From positions 620,001 through 684,000 of the forward strand of contig CP087990.1 of assembly GCA_021044545.1 (NCBI GenBank): 64,000 nucleotides of DNA, given 5' to 3'. The notes beneath the pieces are model-generated. The model did no database searches. It saw nothing but the letters and a program-made list of their open reading frames with translations, and was not told the origin of the DNA. The DNA comes from Comamonadaceae bacterium M7527 (GTDB lineage Bacteria; Pseudomonadota; Gammaproteobacteria; Burkholderiales; Burkholderiaceae_C). The stretch's first letter is position 1. Every line of letters begins with the position of its first letter. A program made the translations under genes and the position numbers. Positions 9,005-18,447 of this stretch are shown one piece after another.

Positions 9005-10087
9005 TTAGGAGAACAAGCGCTTGGCCAAAGCCGAGCCTGCGGGCAAGTCACGCCCCATCAACTCGCCGTACAGCGCCAGTACGTCCTGGCCAATCTGGTC
9101 AAGCGTGGCCGCGCCAAGACGCACCCCCGAGTCGTCGGTCAACACACCATCCATCTCTCGGCACAAGGTCTCGCCGACATCGCGCATGCGGGTGTAAGGC
9201 GTTTGTGCAGCGCTGACGTGGCCCACATCCAGCTCTAGTCGAATCTCGCGTACGGCTGACTGCTCAGGATCGTCGGCCATGGCGGCTTGCGAATCAATGC
9301 GCAAACTCAGCAGTGCGCTGTCACCTGTCTTGGTGCTGGGCAATATCATTTTGCCCGGCAACGAGCCCGCTACAAAACCCAGCTTTGAGGCCTGCAACTG
9401 CACATAGCCCACGCTCCAGGCGGCCTTGACCGCACGAATCGTGAAACTCAATTGCGCGTCACGTGCGCTGGCAAACTGGTCTAGATCGCGCGCACGGGCC
9501 ACTTCATCCATCATGTCTGGAAAGTCTGGCTGCGCTGTGATGACATCGCAAAAGTGCTGTGTCTTGACCACGTACTCTGAAAACTCTATGTCGTTGATGG
9601 GGCCACTGCGGTTGGCAAGCTGCAAACCCGCCTGGAGTTGGCTGTAGGTTTGCGATGGCTGAATAGGCTCCCAAGCCTCGTGCAGCACGTTGAGACCTTC
9701 GATGGCGAAGGGTTTGGTGCCCACACGCCGGCTGGGTGGCATGGCAGCCAATACAAAGTCGCCCTTGATGGGCGTATCCAGTTGCAGCGACGTGATGACG
9801 TCAATCAGCGCATCCAGTTTGCCCTTGTAGTCAATAGACGAGGCAGACGCGCTGAGTCCATGCTCAGGCAAGTCCCAGCGCGCGCTGGTTTTGGCCTCAT
9901 CGCTTTGGGTGCTGTCTTGCCCGTCGTCAAGAATGGCCTCAATGCTGGGGTCTACCGCCAGGCTGGGGCTTGCACGTTTTTTGCCGTGCTTGGGCTCGCT
10001 GCGCCTTGTTACCCACGCGTTGTAGGCCACGACGCCCGCCATGATGAGTGCGCCCAAGATTGTTAGTGACAGTTGTAATGAGCTCAT
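9005..10087 (-). CDS. zipA: Cell division protein ZipA
   Basis: 360 residues from ATG 10087. An N-terminal membrane anchor (LSLTILGALIMAGVVAYNAWV) with little before it is followed by a variable, acidic and Ser-rich linker and a C-terminal domain of about 200 residues that in this family binds the FtsZ tail. It tethers the Z ring to the inner membrane. The gene lies between smc and ligA on the same strand, 11 bp after smc, the expected order in betaproteobacteria, which supports the assignment more than the weakly conserved sequence itself. Confidence 0.88.
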   Translation of the reverse strand: MSSLQLSLTILGALIMAGVVAYNAWVTRRSEPKHGKKRASPSLAVDPSIEAILDDGQDSTQSDEAKTSARWDLPEHGLSASASSIDYKGKLDALIDVITSLQLDTPIKGDFVLAAMPPSRRVGTKPFAIEGLNVLHEAWEPIQPSQTYSQLQAGLQLANRSGPINDIEFSEYVVKTQHFCDVITAQPDFPDMMDEVARARDLDQFASARDAQLSFTIRAVKAAWSVGYVQLQASKLGFVAGSLPGKMILPSTKTGDSALLSLRIDSQAAMADDPEQSAVREIRLELDVGHVSAAQTPYTRMRDVGETLCREMDGVLTDDSGVRLGAATLDQIGQDVLALYGELMGRDLPAGSALAKRLFS

Positions 10088-10098
10088 GTGTCGTCCCC

Positions 10099-13000
10099 CT
10101 AGGCTACCAAATTCGCCGCAGACTCCATATCTACCGCAACAATACGCGACACGCCCTGCTCTTGCATGGTCACGCCAATGAGTTGCTTGGCCATTTCCAT
10201 GGCAATCTTGTTGTGACTGATGAATAGGAATTGCGTACTGGCGCTCATGGCGCTCACCAGCTTGGCATAGCGCTCCGTGTTGGCGTCGTCCAGCGGCGCA
10301 TCTACCTCGTCGAGCAAACAAAAAGGCGCCGGGTTGAGCTGGAAAATGGCAAAGACCAGTGCAATGGCAGTCAAGGCTTTTTCGCCGCCAGACAACAAGT
10401 GAATGGTCTGGTTCTTTTTGCCCGGCGGCTGCGCCATGACCTGCACACCAGCGTCCAAAATCTCGTCGCCAGTCATCACCAACTTGGCATGACCTCCACC
10501 AAACAGCTCTGGGAACATCTTGCCAAAGTGGCCGTTGACGGTCTCAAAGGTGCTGCCCAACAAGTCGCGCGTCTCGGCGTCGATTTTGGCAATGGCGTCT
10601 TCCAGCGTTTGTATCGCCTCAAGCAAGTCGGCCATTTGCGTATCTAAAAACGCTTTGCGCTGGCGAGAGGCTGTGAGCTCTTCTAGCGCGGCCAGGTTCA
10701 CCGCGCCCAAGGCGGTAATGTCTCTGTGCAAACGCTCAATTTCAGACTGCAAGCCGTTCAGACGCACATTGCCCTCAGTCACGCTTTGCGACACCGCCGC
10801 CAGATCGGCCTGGGCTTCTTCCAGCTGCTGCGTGTATTGCGCAACGCCCAAACGGGCAGCCTGCTCTTTGAGCTGCATCTCGGTGATGCGCGCGCGTATG
10901 GGGTCCAGTGCACGCTCGATTTGCAAGCGGCGCTCGTCGCTGGCGCGCAGCTTGTTGGTGAGATCGTCGTACTCGCTGCGCTTGGCACCTAAAGCCTCTT
11001 CGCGCTGCAACTTAAGCGCCAACGCATCTTGCAAACCGCCTTGCGCCGCCGCATCGCTAAGCCTTGCCAGCTCACTTTGAGCGCGTTCACGCTCTGCGTC
11101 CACACCTGCGAGCTGATCGCCAGCGGTCTTTAGCATGCGCTGCAACTCGTCACGCCTCGCGCCCAAGCTGCGTTGCGAAAAGCTGGCCTCTTGCATCTGG
11201 CGCTCAAGGCTGCGCTGTTGCTCACGCGCGGCATCCAGCTGGCGTTGTTGCTGAATCACGGTGTCGTCTAACTGCGCGTGACGCTCTTGCGTATCAGCCA
11301 GCTGCATGTCCAGCTCTTCAAAACGCTGCTGCGAGGCCGCTTTGCGTGCTTGAATGTCTTCAAGTGAGGCATCCAGCTCTTGCAAGTCCCCTTCAATTTG
11401 GCGGCTGCGCGCAGCTGCTTGCTCGCTGGCCTGGGTCAGACGCAGCAACTCCACTTGCAATTCGTGGCTACGCGTTTGCGACTCATTGCTGCGTGCACGC
11501 AGTTGCGTCAGTTGCTGGGCCGCATTGGCATAGTCGGCCTCAGCGCGCACCAATGCAGCACGTGCCTCGTCGCTGATCAGTGACTGCGCACGCACTTGCT
11601 TGTCCAGATTTTCGATTTCCTGGCTGCGCGCCAGCATACCCGCCTGTTCGCTATCGGCGGCGTAAAAACTCACGCTATTGGGGCCCACTACATGACCATC
11701 GGTGGCCACCAGGTACTGGCCAATACCCAGCTTGGTGCGCTCAAGCAGCGCATGGCCAAGGCTGTCTGCCACAAAGCAGCCGTTTAGCCAGTGGGCCAAC
11801 ACGGCACGCACGCCGGCGTCACGGGTAGACACTTTGTCCAGCAATGGCTTGAAACCAGCAGGTGCGGCAGGCGCAGCGGTTTGTGCGCCATTGGTATCCA
11901 AGAAGGTGAGCTTTATGGCGGGCGCATCCGCTGCAAAGCCTTTGACCATATCAAGTTGGCCTACAGGCAAAGCAGCCAAGCGCTCACGCAATATGGCCTC
12001 AACGGCGGTTTCCCAGCCGTTTTCCACCTGCAACTGCTGCCACAGCGGCTGCAAGTGGCCTAAGCCATGCTTGTCCACCCAGGGTTGCAGCTTGTCGTTG
12101 GTTTGCAATTTATCTTGCAGCGCTTTGAGCGCTTGCAGCTTGGCGGACAGTTGGGCCAGACTGGAACCTTGCTGGCTAAGATTGCTTTGGGCCGCCGCTC
12201 TGGCCTCGTCCAGCTCTGGCACAGACGTTTGCAAGGCGTCCAACGCGCCCATGTTCCAGGTGTGCTGCTCCAGCGCTTGGGCATGTTGTTCGCGCAAGTT
12301 GTTCAGGCGCGTGGCATCAGGGGCTTGTACAGCATTGCGCTCAGCTGCGAGGCGCTCGCGCCTGGTCTCGCTTGAGCGCGCCTGGTCTTCCAGGCCGCGC
12401 TGTTCAGCGGCCAACACCTGTATTTGCTGCTGAATCTGGGTCACCGCGCCGCGCTGCTCATTGGCTTTGCCTTGTGCGGCGCGCAGTTGCTCTTCCAGGC
12501 CTGGCAAGACCTGCGCCTGCTCTTCAACCTGGGCCTCCAAGATAGCCGCTTGTTCTTGCGCTGACTCGGCGTTGGCCTCTAAATTTTCCAGTTCGTCGGT
12601 GGCTGTGGTTTGCTGGGTGAGCCACTGCTGGTGCTGTTCTACCAGTTGCTCAAGGCGCTGCTGTGCTCGGGCGCGCCCTTCCACCACAAAGCGAATTTCC
12701 GCCTCCAGCTTGCCTACCTCTGCAGAAGCCTCATACAACTGGCCTTGCGCCTGGTTGACCTGGTCGCCAGCGGCGTAGTGCGCTTGGCGCACCACTTCAA
12801 TATCGGCCTCCAAGCGGCGCAAGTCAGCCATGCTGGACTCTAGTTCAGTGGCGTTGGTCTGCGCCTGTTCGGCCAAGCGCGCCTGCTCGGCTTGCGCGTC
12901 TGCGCGCTTCAAGAACCAAAGCTGCTGCTGCTTGAGTGTGGCGCTGGCCTGCAAACTTTGAAACTGCGCGGCCACTTCGGCTTGGCGCTCCAGCTTGTCA

Positions 13001-13614
13001 AGATTGGCGTTTAACTCGCGCAATATGTCCTCGACACGGGTGAGATTTTCACGCGTATCGTTCAAGCGGTTCGCGGTTTCACGGCGACGCTCCTTGTATT
13101 TGGACACCCCCGCGGCCTCTTCCAAAAACAGGCGCAATTCTTCAGGCTTGCTCTCAATAATGCGGCTGATGGTGCCTTGGCCAATGATGGCGTAGGCACG
13201 CGGACCCAAGCCAGTGCCCAAAAACACGTCTTGTACGTCCCGGCGGCGAACCAGCTGGTTGTTGATAAAGTAGCTGCTATTGCCTTCGCGCGTGAGCACA
13301 CGCCTGACGGCAATCTCAGAAAACTGGCTCCACTGGCCACCGGCGCGGTGGTCGGCGTTGTCAAACACCAGCTCGACACTGGCGCGGCTGGCTGGCTTGC
13401 GGTTGTTGGTGCCGTTAAAAATAACGTCCTGCATGGACTCACCGCGCAACTCGGACGCTTTGGACTCGCCCAGCACCCAGCGCACGGCGTCCATGATGTT
13501 GGACTTGCCGCACCCGTTGGGACCCACCACGCCAACCAGTTGGCCAGGCAGTACAAAGTTGGTGGGCTCTACAAAAGACTTGAAGCCCGCTAGCTTGATA
13601 GATTGAAGACGCAC
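10099..13614 (-). CDS. smc: Chromosome partition protein SMC
   Basis: About 1171 residues if translation starts at GTG 13614, which gives the standard N-terminus RLQSIKLAGFKSF; the frame is open upstream to a TTG at 13662. The P-loop GPNGCGKSN is at residues 31-39. Two long coiled-coil arms rich in Gln/Glu/Ala surround a hinge in the middle. The C-terminal half-ATPase has the signature LSGGEKALTAIALVFA and Walker B FCLLDEVDAPLDD. SMC dimers compact and segregate the chromosome with ScpAB. Start choice is uncertain because no clear Shine-Dalgarno sequence is visible before either codon. It is divergent from dapC. Confidence 0.95.
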   Translation of the reverse strand: MRLQSIKLAGFKSFVEPTNFVLPGQLVGVVGPNGCGKSNIMDAVRWVLGESKASELRGESMQDVIFNGTNNRKPASRASVELVFDNADHRAGGQWSQFSEIAVRRVLTREGNSSYFINNQLVRRRDVQDVFLGTGLGPRAYAIIGQGTISRIIESKPEELRLFLEEAAGVSKYKERRRETANRLNDTRENLTRVEDILRELNANLDKLERQAEVAAQFQSLQASATLKQQQLWFLKRADAQAEQARLAEQAQTNATELESSMADLRRLEADIEVVRQAHYAAGDQVNQAQGQLYEASAEVGKLEAEIRFVVEGRARAQQRLEQLVEQHQQWLTQQTTATDELENLEANAESAQEQAAILEAQVEEQAQVLPGLEEQLRAAQGKANEQRGAVTQIQQQIQVLAAEQRGLEDQARSSETRRERLAAERNAVQAPDATRLNNLREQHAQALEQHTWNMGALDALQTSVPELDEARAAAQSNLSQQGSSLAQLSAKLQALKALQDKLQTNDKLQPWVDKHGLGHLQPLWQQLQVENGWETAVEAILRERLAALPVGQLDMVKGFAADAPAIKLTFLDTNGAQTAAPAAPAGFKPLLDKVSTRDAGVRAVLAHWLNGCFVADSLGHALLERTKLGIGQYLVATDGHVVGPNSVSFYAADSEQAGMLARSQEIENLDKQVRAQSLISDEARAALVRAEADYANAAQQLTQLRARSNESQTRSHELQVELLRLTQASEQAAARSRQIEGDLQELDASLEDIQARKAASQQRFEELDMQLADTQERHAQLDDTVIQQQRQLDAAREQQRSLERQMQEASFSQRSLGARRDELQRMLKTAGDQLAGVDAERERAQSELARLSDAAAQGGLQDALALKLQREEALGAKRSEYDDLTNKLRASDERRLQIERALDPIRARITEMQLKEQAARLGVAQYTQQLEEAQADLAAVSQSVTEGNVRLNGLQSEIERLHRDITALGAVNLAALEELTASRQRKAFLDTQMADLLEAIQTLEDAIAKIDAETRDLLGSTFETVNGHFGKMFPELFGGGHAKLVMTGDEILDAGVQVMAQPPGKKNQTIHLLSGGEKALTAIALVFAIFQLNPAPFCLLDEVDAPLDDANTERYAKLVSAMSASTQFLFISHNKIAMEMAKQLIGVTMQEQGVSRIVAVDMESAANLVA

Positions 13615-13754
13615 GCTGTTTTGTTTGCCAAAGTGTTCATTTTTGGCTGTTATGAGAAGCAATAGACCGCTGACTATAACGCGTGCGCGACGCCAGCTCC
13701 TGTTAGACCTTTGGTCAGGGTGTGTATGGCTGGCCCAAGCGATAATAGCGTGCT

Positions 13755-14957
13755 ATGAACCCGCTGCTGTCCAAACTCCAACCCTACCCTTTTGAGCGAC
13801 TGCGAGGCTTGTTTGATGGCGTGGTGCCCAACCCCAGCTACAGCGCCATCAGCCTGGGTATAGGTGAGCCCAAGCACCCCACGCCGGCACTCATAGGGCA
13901 AGCCATGGCACAAGCCGACAACAGCCTGGCCACCTACCCCGCGACCAGTGGCTTGCCCGCCTTGCGTCAGGCCTGCGCGGACTGGGTACAGCGCCGCTAT
14001 GGGGTAGACATCAATGCCACCAGCCAGATATTGCCAGTCAACGGCACGCGTGAGGCTTTGTTTGCCCTGTGCCAAACCGTGGTGGACGCCAGCCAGCCCA
14101 AGCCGCTGGTGGTATGCCCCAACCCCTTCTACCAAATATACGAGGGCGCGGCGCTTTTGGCGGGTGCCACACCAGTATTTGCCCCCAGTGACCCGGCACG
14201 CAACTTCGCCATTGACTGGAGCCAGATCACCCAGGCGCAATGGGCCAACACCCAGCTGCTGTACGTGTGCTCGCCTGGCAACCCCACAGGCGCAGTGATG
14301 CCGCTTGAGGAATGGCAAACATTGTTTGAGCTCAGTGACCAGCATGGTTTTGTCATCGCCTCGGACGAGTGCTACAGCGAAATCTACTTTAGAGATGAGC
14401 CGCCACTGGGCAGCTTGCAAGCCGCCAACGCCCTGGGTAAAGCCGACTTTAAAAACCTGATCGCCTTTACCAGCCTGTCCAAGCGCAGCAACGCACCGGG
14501 TTTGCGCAGCGGCTTTGTGGCAGGTGACGCCGCGCTCATCAAGGCGTTTTTGTTGTACCGCACCTACCACGGCGGCGCCATGAGCCCCCTGGTGCAAGCT
14601 GGCAGTGCAGCGGCGTGGAACGACGAGGCCCACGTGCAGGCCAACCGGCAAGCCTATCGCGCCAAATTTGCCGAAGTCACACCGGTTATTGCCGAAGTCA
14701 TGGACGTGCAGCTGCCAGACGCGGGCTTTTATTTGTGGGCCAGCGTGCCTGCAGCATTCCAAGGTGATGACCAGCGCTTCGCACGTGAATTGCTGGCTCA
14801 ATACAATGTCACGGTTCTACCTGGCAGCTACCTGGCACGCGAGGTCAACGGGCTGAACCCCGGCGCTGGGCGCATTCGCATGGCCCTGGTTGCACAAACC
14901 GCAGAGTGTCTAGAGGCCGCCCAGCGCATTAACGCGTTTGTCAAGGCACAGGGCTGA
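13755..14957 (+). CDS. dapC: N-succinyldiaminopimelate aminotransferase DapC
   Basis: 400 residues, fold-type I aminotransferase. Seen: SLGIGEPKHPTP near the N-terminus, the NPxxPTG-like block SPGNPTGAVM, SDECYSEIYF, and the PLP lysine in SLSKRSNAPGLRSGF. In the succinylase branch of lysine/peptidoglycan synthesis it converts succinyl-amino-ketopimelate to succinyl-diaminopimelate. The assignment to DapC rather than another class I aminotransferase rests on its position directly upstream of dapD and dapE on the same strand, a known betaproteobacterial cluster. It starts 140 bp from the divergent smc gene. Confidence 0.9.
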   Translation: MNPLLSKLQPYPFERLRGLFDGVVPNPSYSAISLGIGEPKHPTPALIGQAMAQADNSLATYPATSGLPALRQACADWVQRRYGVDINATSQILPVNGTREALFALCQTVVDASQPKPLVVCPNPFYQIYEGAALLAGATPVFAPSDPARNFAIDWSQITQAQWANTQLLYVCSPGNPTGAVMPLEEWQTLFELSDQHGFVIASDECYSEIYFRDEPPLGSLQAANALGKADFKNLIAFTSLSKRSNAPGLRSGFVAGDAALIKAFLLYRTYHGGAMSPLVQAGSAAAWNDEAHVQANRQAYRAKFAEVTPVIAEVMDVQLPDAGFYLWASVPAAFQGDDQRFARELLAQYNVTVLPGSYLAREVNGLNPGAGRIRMALVAQTAECLEAAQRINAFVKAQG

Positions 14958-15021
14958 CACGCGGCCACAAACACCTACCCTACTCACACCAAACCAACTT
15001 TACTTTTCTGGAGAAGCCCAC

Positions 15022-15845
15022 ATGACACAACAACTGCAACAAATCATTGATACCGCCTGGGAAGACCGCGCCAACTTGTCACCCAAAACAGCGCCCAAAG
15101 AAGTGGTAGACGCCGTTGAGCACGCCATTGCCGGCCTGAACAATGGCAGCTTGCGCGTGGCTACCCGCGACGGTGTTGGCCAGTGGACGACGCATCAGTG
15201 GCTTAAAAAGGCCGTGTTGCTGTCGTTTCGCTTAAACGACAACAAGCCAATCGCCGCCGGCGACTTGGGCTTTTACGACAAGGTACAAACCAAGTTTGCC
15301 CACCTCAGCGACGCTGAGATGGCCGCCAGCGGCGTGCGCGTGGTGCCACCTGCTGTGGCGCGCCGTGGCAGCTTTATCGCCAAAGGCGCGGTGCTGATGC
15401 CCTCTTACGTCAACATTGGCGCCTATGTCGGCGAGGGCACCATGGTAGATACATGGGCCACTGTTGGATCTTGCGCGCAAATCGGTGCCAACGTGCACTT
15501 GTCTGGCGGCGTAGGCATGGCGGCGTACTGGAGCCACTGCAAGCCAACCCCACCATCATCGAAGACAACTGTTTCATCGGTGCGCGCTCTGAGGTGGTTG
15601 AAGGCGTCATTGTTGAAGAAAATTCCGTCATCTCCATGGGCGTTTACATTGGTCAAAGCACCAAAATCTACGACCGCGCAACCGGCGAAGTGACCTACGG
15701 CCGCATTCCTGCAGGCTCAGTCGTGGTAAGCGGCAACCTGCCATCAGACGACGGCAAATACAGCCTGTACTGCGCAGTGATCGTCAAGCGTGTAGACGCC
15801 AAGACACGCGCCAAAACCAGCCTCAACGAGCTGCTGCGCGACTAA
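15022..15845 (+). CDS. dapD: Tetrahydrodipicolinate N-succinyltransferase DapD, frame broken once
   Basis: Start ATG 15022 follows CTGGAGAAG. The left part reads to LSGGVGM in one frame; the remainder (GGVLEPLQANPTIIEDN onward, ending LNELLRD) is in the next frame. Adding one base at about 15518-15520 (CATGG) restores GGVGxGGVLEPLQ and a 274-residue protein, the normal length. The hexapeptide-repeat left-handed beta helix is visible on both sides of the break. The enzyme succinylates tetrahydrodipicolinate, the step before DapC. It is normally essential in this pathway, so a lost base in the read is the simplest explanation. Confidence 0.9.
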
Positions 15846-15862
15846 ATCCACCCAAGCCAAGC

Positions 15863-17026
15863 ATGTACGACGCACTCACACTCACAGAGGCCTTGTTGGC
15901 CAAAGCTTCGGTGACACCGCAAGACTGCGGCTGCCAGGATCTGATAGCCAGCCAGCTGGAGCCGCTGGGCTTTGTGTGTGAGCGTATGCCGTTTGGCGAA
16001 GGTGACGCGCGTACAGAGAACCTGTGGGCCAAGTACACCGCACAGCCACTGCCCAATGGGCAAGCCGCACCCTTGCTGGTGCTGGCCGGTCATACCGACG
16101 TGGTACCAACTGGCCCACTAGAGGCGTGGGACAGCAACCCCTTTGTGCCCACGCACAGAGAGGGCAAGCTGTTTGGCCGAGGCGCCAGCGACATGAAAGC
16201 CTCATTGGCCGCCATGGTGGTAGCGGTGCGCGACTTCAGGTTGTCCACGCCTGACGCGCCGCTGTCCATTGCGTTTTTAATCACCAGTGACGAAGAAGGC
16301 CCTGCCAAACACGGCACAGTGGAGGTTTGCAAAGCCCTCACAGCGCGGGGCGAACACCTGGATTTCTGCATAGTGGGCGAGCCCACCTCGGTAGAGCGCA
16401 CGGGCGACATGATTAAAAACGGCAGACGCGGCAGCATGAGCGGGCGCCTTACTGTAAAAGGCATACAAGGCCACATTGCCTACCCACACATGGCGCGCAA
16501 CCCCATTCATCAAGCGGCACCAGCACTGGCCGCGTTGGCGGCCACGCAATGGGATGCGGGCAACGCGTTTTTTCCGCCCACCAGTTGGCAAATCAGCAAC
16601 ATACACGGCGGCACGGGTGCCAGCAACGTCATACCGGGCGAGGTGGTGGTGGACTTCAACTTCAGGTTTTGTACCGAAAACACGCCTGAACAGCTGCAGG
16701 CACAAGTGCACGCCATACTGGACCAGCACGGTCTTGAATACGACTTGGCCTGGTCAATCAGCGGCATGCCGTTTTTAACCACGCCAGGCCCTTTGGTGCA
16801 CGCCGTGCAAAGCGCCATACGCAAGGTTGCAGGCATTGACACGCAGCTATCCACCACTGGCGGCACCAGTGACGGGCGCTTTATTGCGCAAGTGTGCCCA
16901 CAAGTCATAGAGCTGGGCCCACCCAACGCCACCATTCACAAAGTCAACGAATACGTGGCCGTGGCTGATATTGAACCGCTCAAAGACATCTACCGCGAGG
17001 TGCTGGTGGCCTTGAGCAGCCGCTAG
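15863..17026 (+). CDS. dapE: Succinyl-diaminopimelate desuccinylase DapE
   Basis: 387 residues. M20 metallopeptidase family: AGHTDVVPTG (metal His), GRGASDMKAS (bridging Asp), TSDEEGPA (catalytic and metal Glu), and near the C-terminus the metal His in GPPNATIHKVNE. The SMSGRLTVKGIQGHIAYPH segment is the dimerisation-domain signature. It hydrolyses N-succinyl-diaminopimelate to succinate and L,L-diaminopimelate, the last succinylase step. It begins 17 bp after dapD, completing dapC-dapD-dapE. Intact. Confidence 0.95.
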   Translation: MYDALTLTEALLAKASVTPQDCGCQDLIASQLEPLGFVCERMPFGEGDARTENLWAKYTAQPLPNGQAAPLLVLAGHTDVVPTGPLEAWDSNPFVPTHREGKLFGRGASDMKASLAAMVVAVRDFRLSTPDAPLSIAFLITSDEEGPAKHGTVEVCKALTARGEHLDFCIVGEPTSVERTGDMIKNGRRGSMSGRLTVKGIQGHIAYPHMARNPIHQAAPALAALAATQWDAGNAFFPPTSWQISNIHGGTGASNVIPGEVVVDFNFRFCTENTPEQLQAQVHAILDQHGLEYDLAWSISGMPFLTTPGPLVHAVQSAIRKVAGIDTQLSTTGGTSDGRFIAQVCPQVIELGPPNATIHKVNEYVAVADIEPLKDIYREVLVALSSR

Positions 17027-17061
17027 GCCAGTGCAGCCGCCACGCCTGGATAGCTTTGATT

Positions 17062-17070
17062 TGCTATAAT
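17062..17070 (+). promoter_or_regulatory. Extended -10 promoter element upstream of infA
   Basis: The bases TGCTATAAT form an extended -10 box (TGnTATAAT), a perfect TATAAT, about 100 bp before the infA start codon. No good -35 is visible at the usual distance, which extended -10 promoters tolerate. It would give infA its own transcript with a leader of about 95 bases. Inference from consensus only. Confidence 0.55.
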
Positions 17071-17172
17071 TAGAGGCTTTGCCGATTGCCCCAACGCGGG
17101 CCATGGCACTACACATTGGCCTCAACCCACGCGTTTGGTTTGGGGCACACATTCGGTATTTAAGGAAATTAC

Positions 17173-17424
17173 ATGGCAAAAGACGACCTGATTGAGATGA
17201 TGGGCATCGTCAACGAGGTGTTACCAGACTCACGCTACCGCGTGACGCTAGACAACGGACACCAGCTCATTGCTTACTCAGCAGGCAAAATGCGCAAAAA
17301 CCACATTCGTATTTTGGCGGGCGACCGCGTCACGCTAGAAATTTCGCCCTACGACTTGACCAAGGGCCGCATCAGCTTCCGTCACATTGAGGGCCGTGGC
17401 CCCATGACACCGCGTCGCCGCTAA
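17173..17424 (+). CDS. infA: Translation initiation factor IF-1
   Basis: 83 residues, an S1/OB-fold protein with the IF-1 core RYRVTLDNGHQLIAYSAGKMRKNHIRI. IF-1 occupies the ribosomal A site during initiation. This copy has about ten extra C-terminal residues (RGPMTPRRR) compared with the 72-residue form usually found in ribosomal protein operons. Many Burkholderiales carry two infA genes, and this stand-alone copy is probably the second. A Shine-Dalgarno AAGGA precedes the start by about seven bases. Confidence 0.92.
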   Translation: MAKDDLIEMMGIVNEVLPDSRYRVTLDNGHQLIAYSAGKMRKNHIRILAGDRVTLEISPYDLTKGRISFRHIEGRGPMTPRRR

Positions 17425-17438
17425 GCGACTATCTAAAC

Positions 17439-17467
17439 GGTTTGGCGCACCCCGCTGCCGCCAAACC
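17439..17467 (+). terminator. Perfect 9-bp hairpin after infA
   Basis: GGTTTGGCG (17439-17447) pairs perfectly with CGCCAAACC (17459-17467) across an 11-base loop, 15 bp after the infA stop. No T-run follows, so it is either a weak or factor-assisted terminator or a 3'-end stabilising hairpin. Confidence 0.5.
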
Positions 17468-17553
17468 CCTCAGCACGTGTGACTGCCATTGGTTGCTGCG
17501 TCACCGCCGCCACTGTCTACAGGTGCCAACCGCTTAACCACAGCTACAGCACC

Positions 17554-18447
17554 ATGCAACTACACCAACTCATTGGCGAAAGCCAGTCTCTGTTAGAAGC
17601 CGCCGAACTCAGCTTTGGTCACGGCACCACCAACGCACGCGACGAAGCCATCTGGCTGGTGCTTTGGAGCCTGGGCATGGCGCTGGACACAGACATTGAC
17701 GACAAGACCGTGGCCAACCGTGCGTGCACCCCCGATGAGGTCGCCAAGGTTCAAGCCCTGATTGCCAAGCGCATCGCCACACGCAAGCCTGCGGCATACC
17801 TCACGCAGCAAGCGTGGCTTCAAGGTGTACCGTTTTTTGTAGACGAGCGCGTGATTGTGCCGCGCAGTCTCATTGCCGAGTCATTGGCTTACGGCCACAT
17901 AGACGACTGGCTGCCCGCCAACACCAGCCGCGTTTTAGACCTTTGCACGGGCAACGCCAGCCTGGCTGTCTTGGCGGCCATGGCCTACCCCACTGCCCTT
18001 GTTGACGCTGCAGACTTGTCTGAAGCCGCTTTGGAAGTAGCCGCTATCAACGTGGCGCAACACGATTTGACATCGCGCATCAGGCTCATACAGTCTGACG
18101 GACTGGCCCAAGTGCACCAGCGCTATGACCTGGTGCTGTGCAACCCGCCCTACGTCAACCAAACCAGCATGGACGAGCTGCCCCCTGAGTACCTGGCCGA
18201 GCCCAACATGGCCCTGGCTGGCGGCACAGACGGCATGGACTTTATCCGCCCCATGATGGCCGACCTGCAACGCGTGTTAACCGATGAAGGCGTGTTGGTG
18301 CTGGAAATTGGCTTTGAACGCGACCACTTCGAGCGTGCATTCCCCACGCTCAACCCCATTTGGCTGCCCACCAGTGCTGGCGATGACCACGTGCTGCTGC
18401 TCACCAGAAACATGCTCAACACCGTTGAGCTCACGCAAACAACATGA
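17554..18447 (+). CDS. prmB: 50S ribosomal protein L3 glutamine methyltransferase PrmB
   Basis: 297 residues from ATG 17554; an upstream in-frame extension is disfavoured because its first 25 residues look non-coding. SAM-binding motif VLDLCTGNASLAVLAAM and catalytic NPPYV are present, as in the HemK/PrmB N5-glutamine methyltransferase group. PPEYLAEPNMALAGGTDGMDF after NPPY is characteristic of the L3-modifying branch. It methylates a Gln of ribosomal protein L3. Its stop overlaps the next gene's start as ATGA (18444-18447), so the two are translationally coupled. The release-factor methyltransferase PrmC is the main alternative. Confidence 0.87.
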   Translation: MQLHQLIGESQSLLEAAELSFGHGTTNARDEAIWLVLWSLGMALDTDIDDKTVANRACTPDEVAKVQALIAKRIATRKPAAYLTQQAWLQGVPFFVDERVIVPRSLIAESLAYGHIDDWLPANTSRVLDLCTGNASLAVLAAMAYPTALVDAADLSEAALEVAAINVAQHDLTSRIRLIQSDGLAQVHQRYDLVLCNPPYVNQTSMDELPPEYLAEPNMALAGGTDGMDFIRPMMADLQRVLTDEGVLVLEIGFERDHFERAFPTLNPIWLPTSAGDDHVLLLTRNMLNTVELTQTT

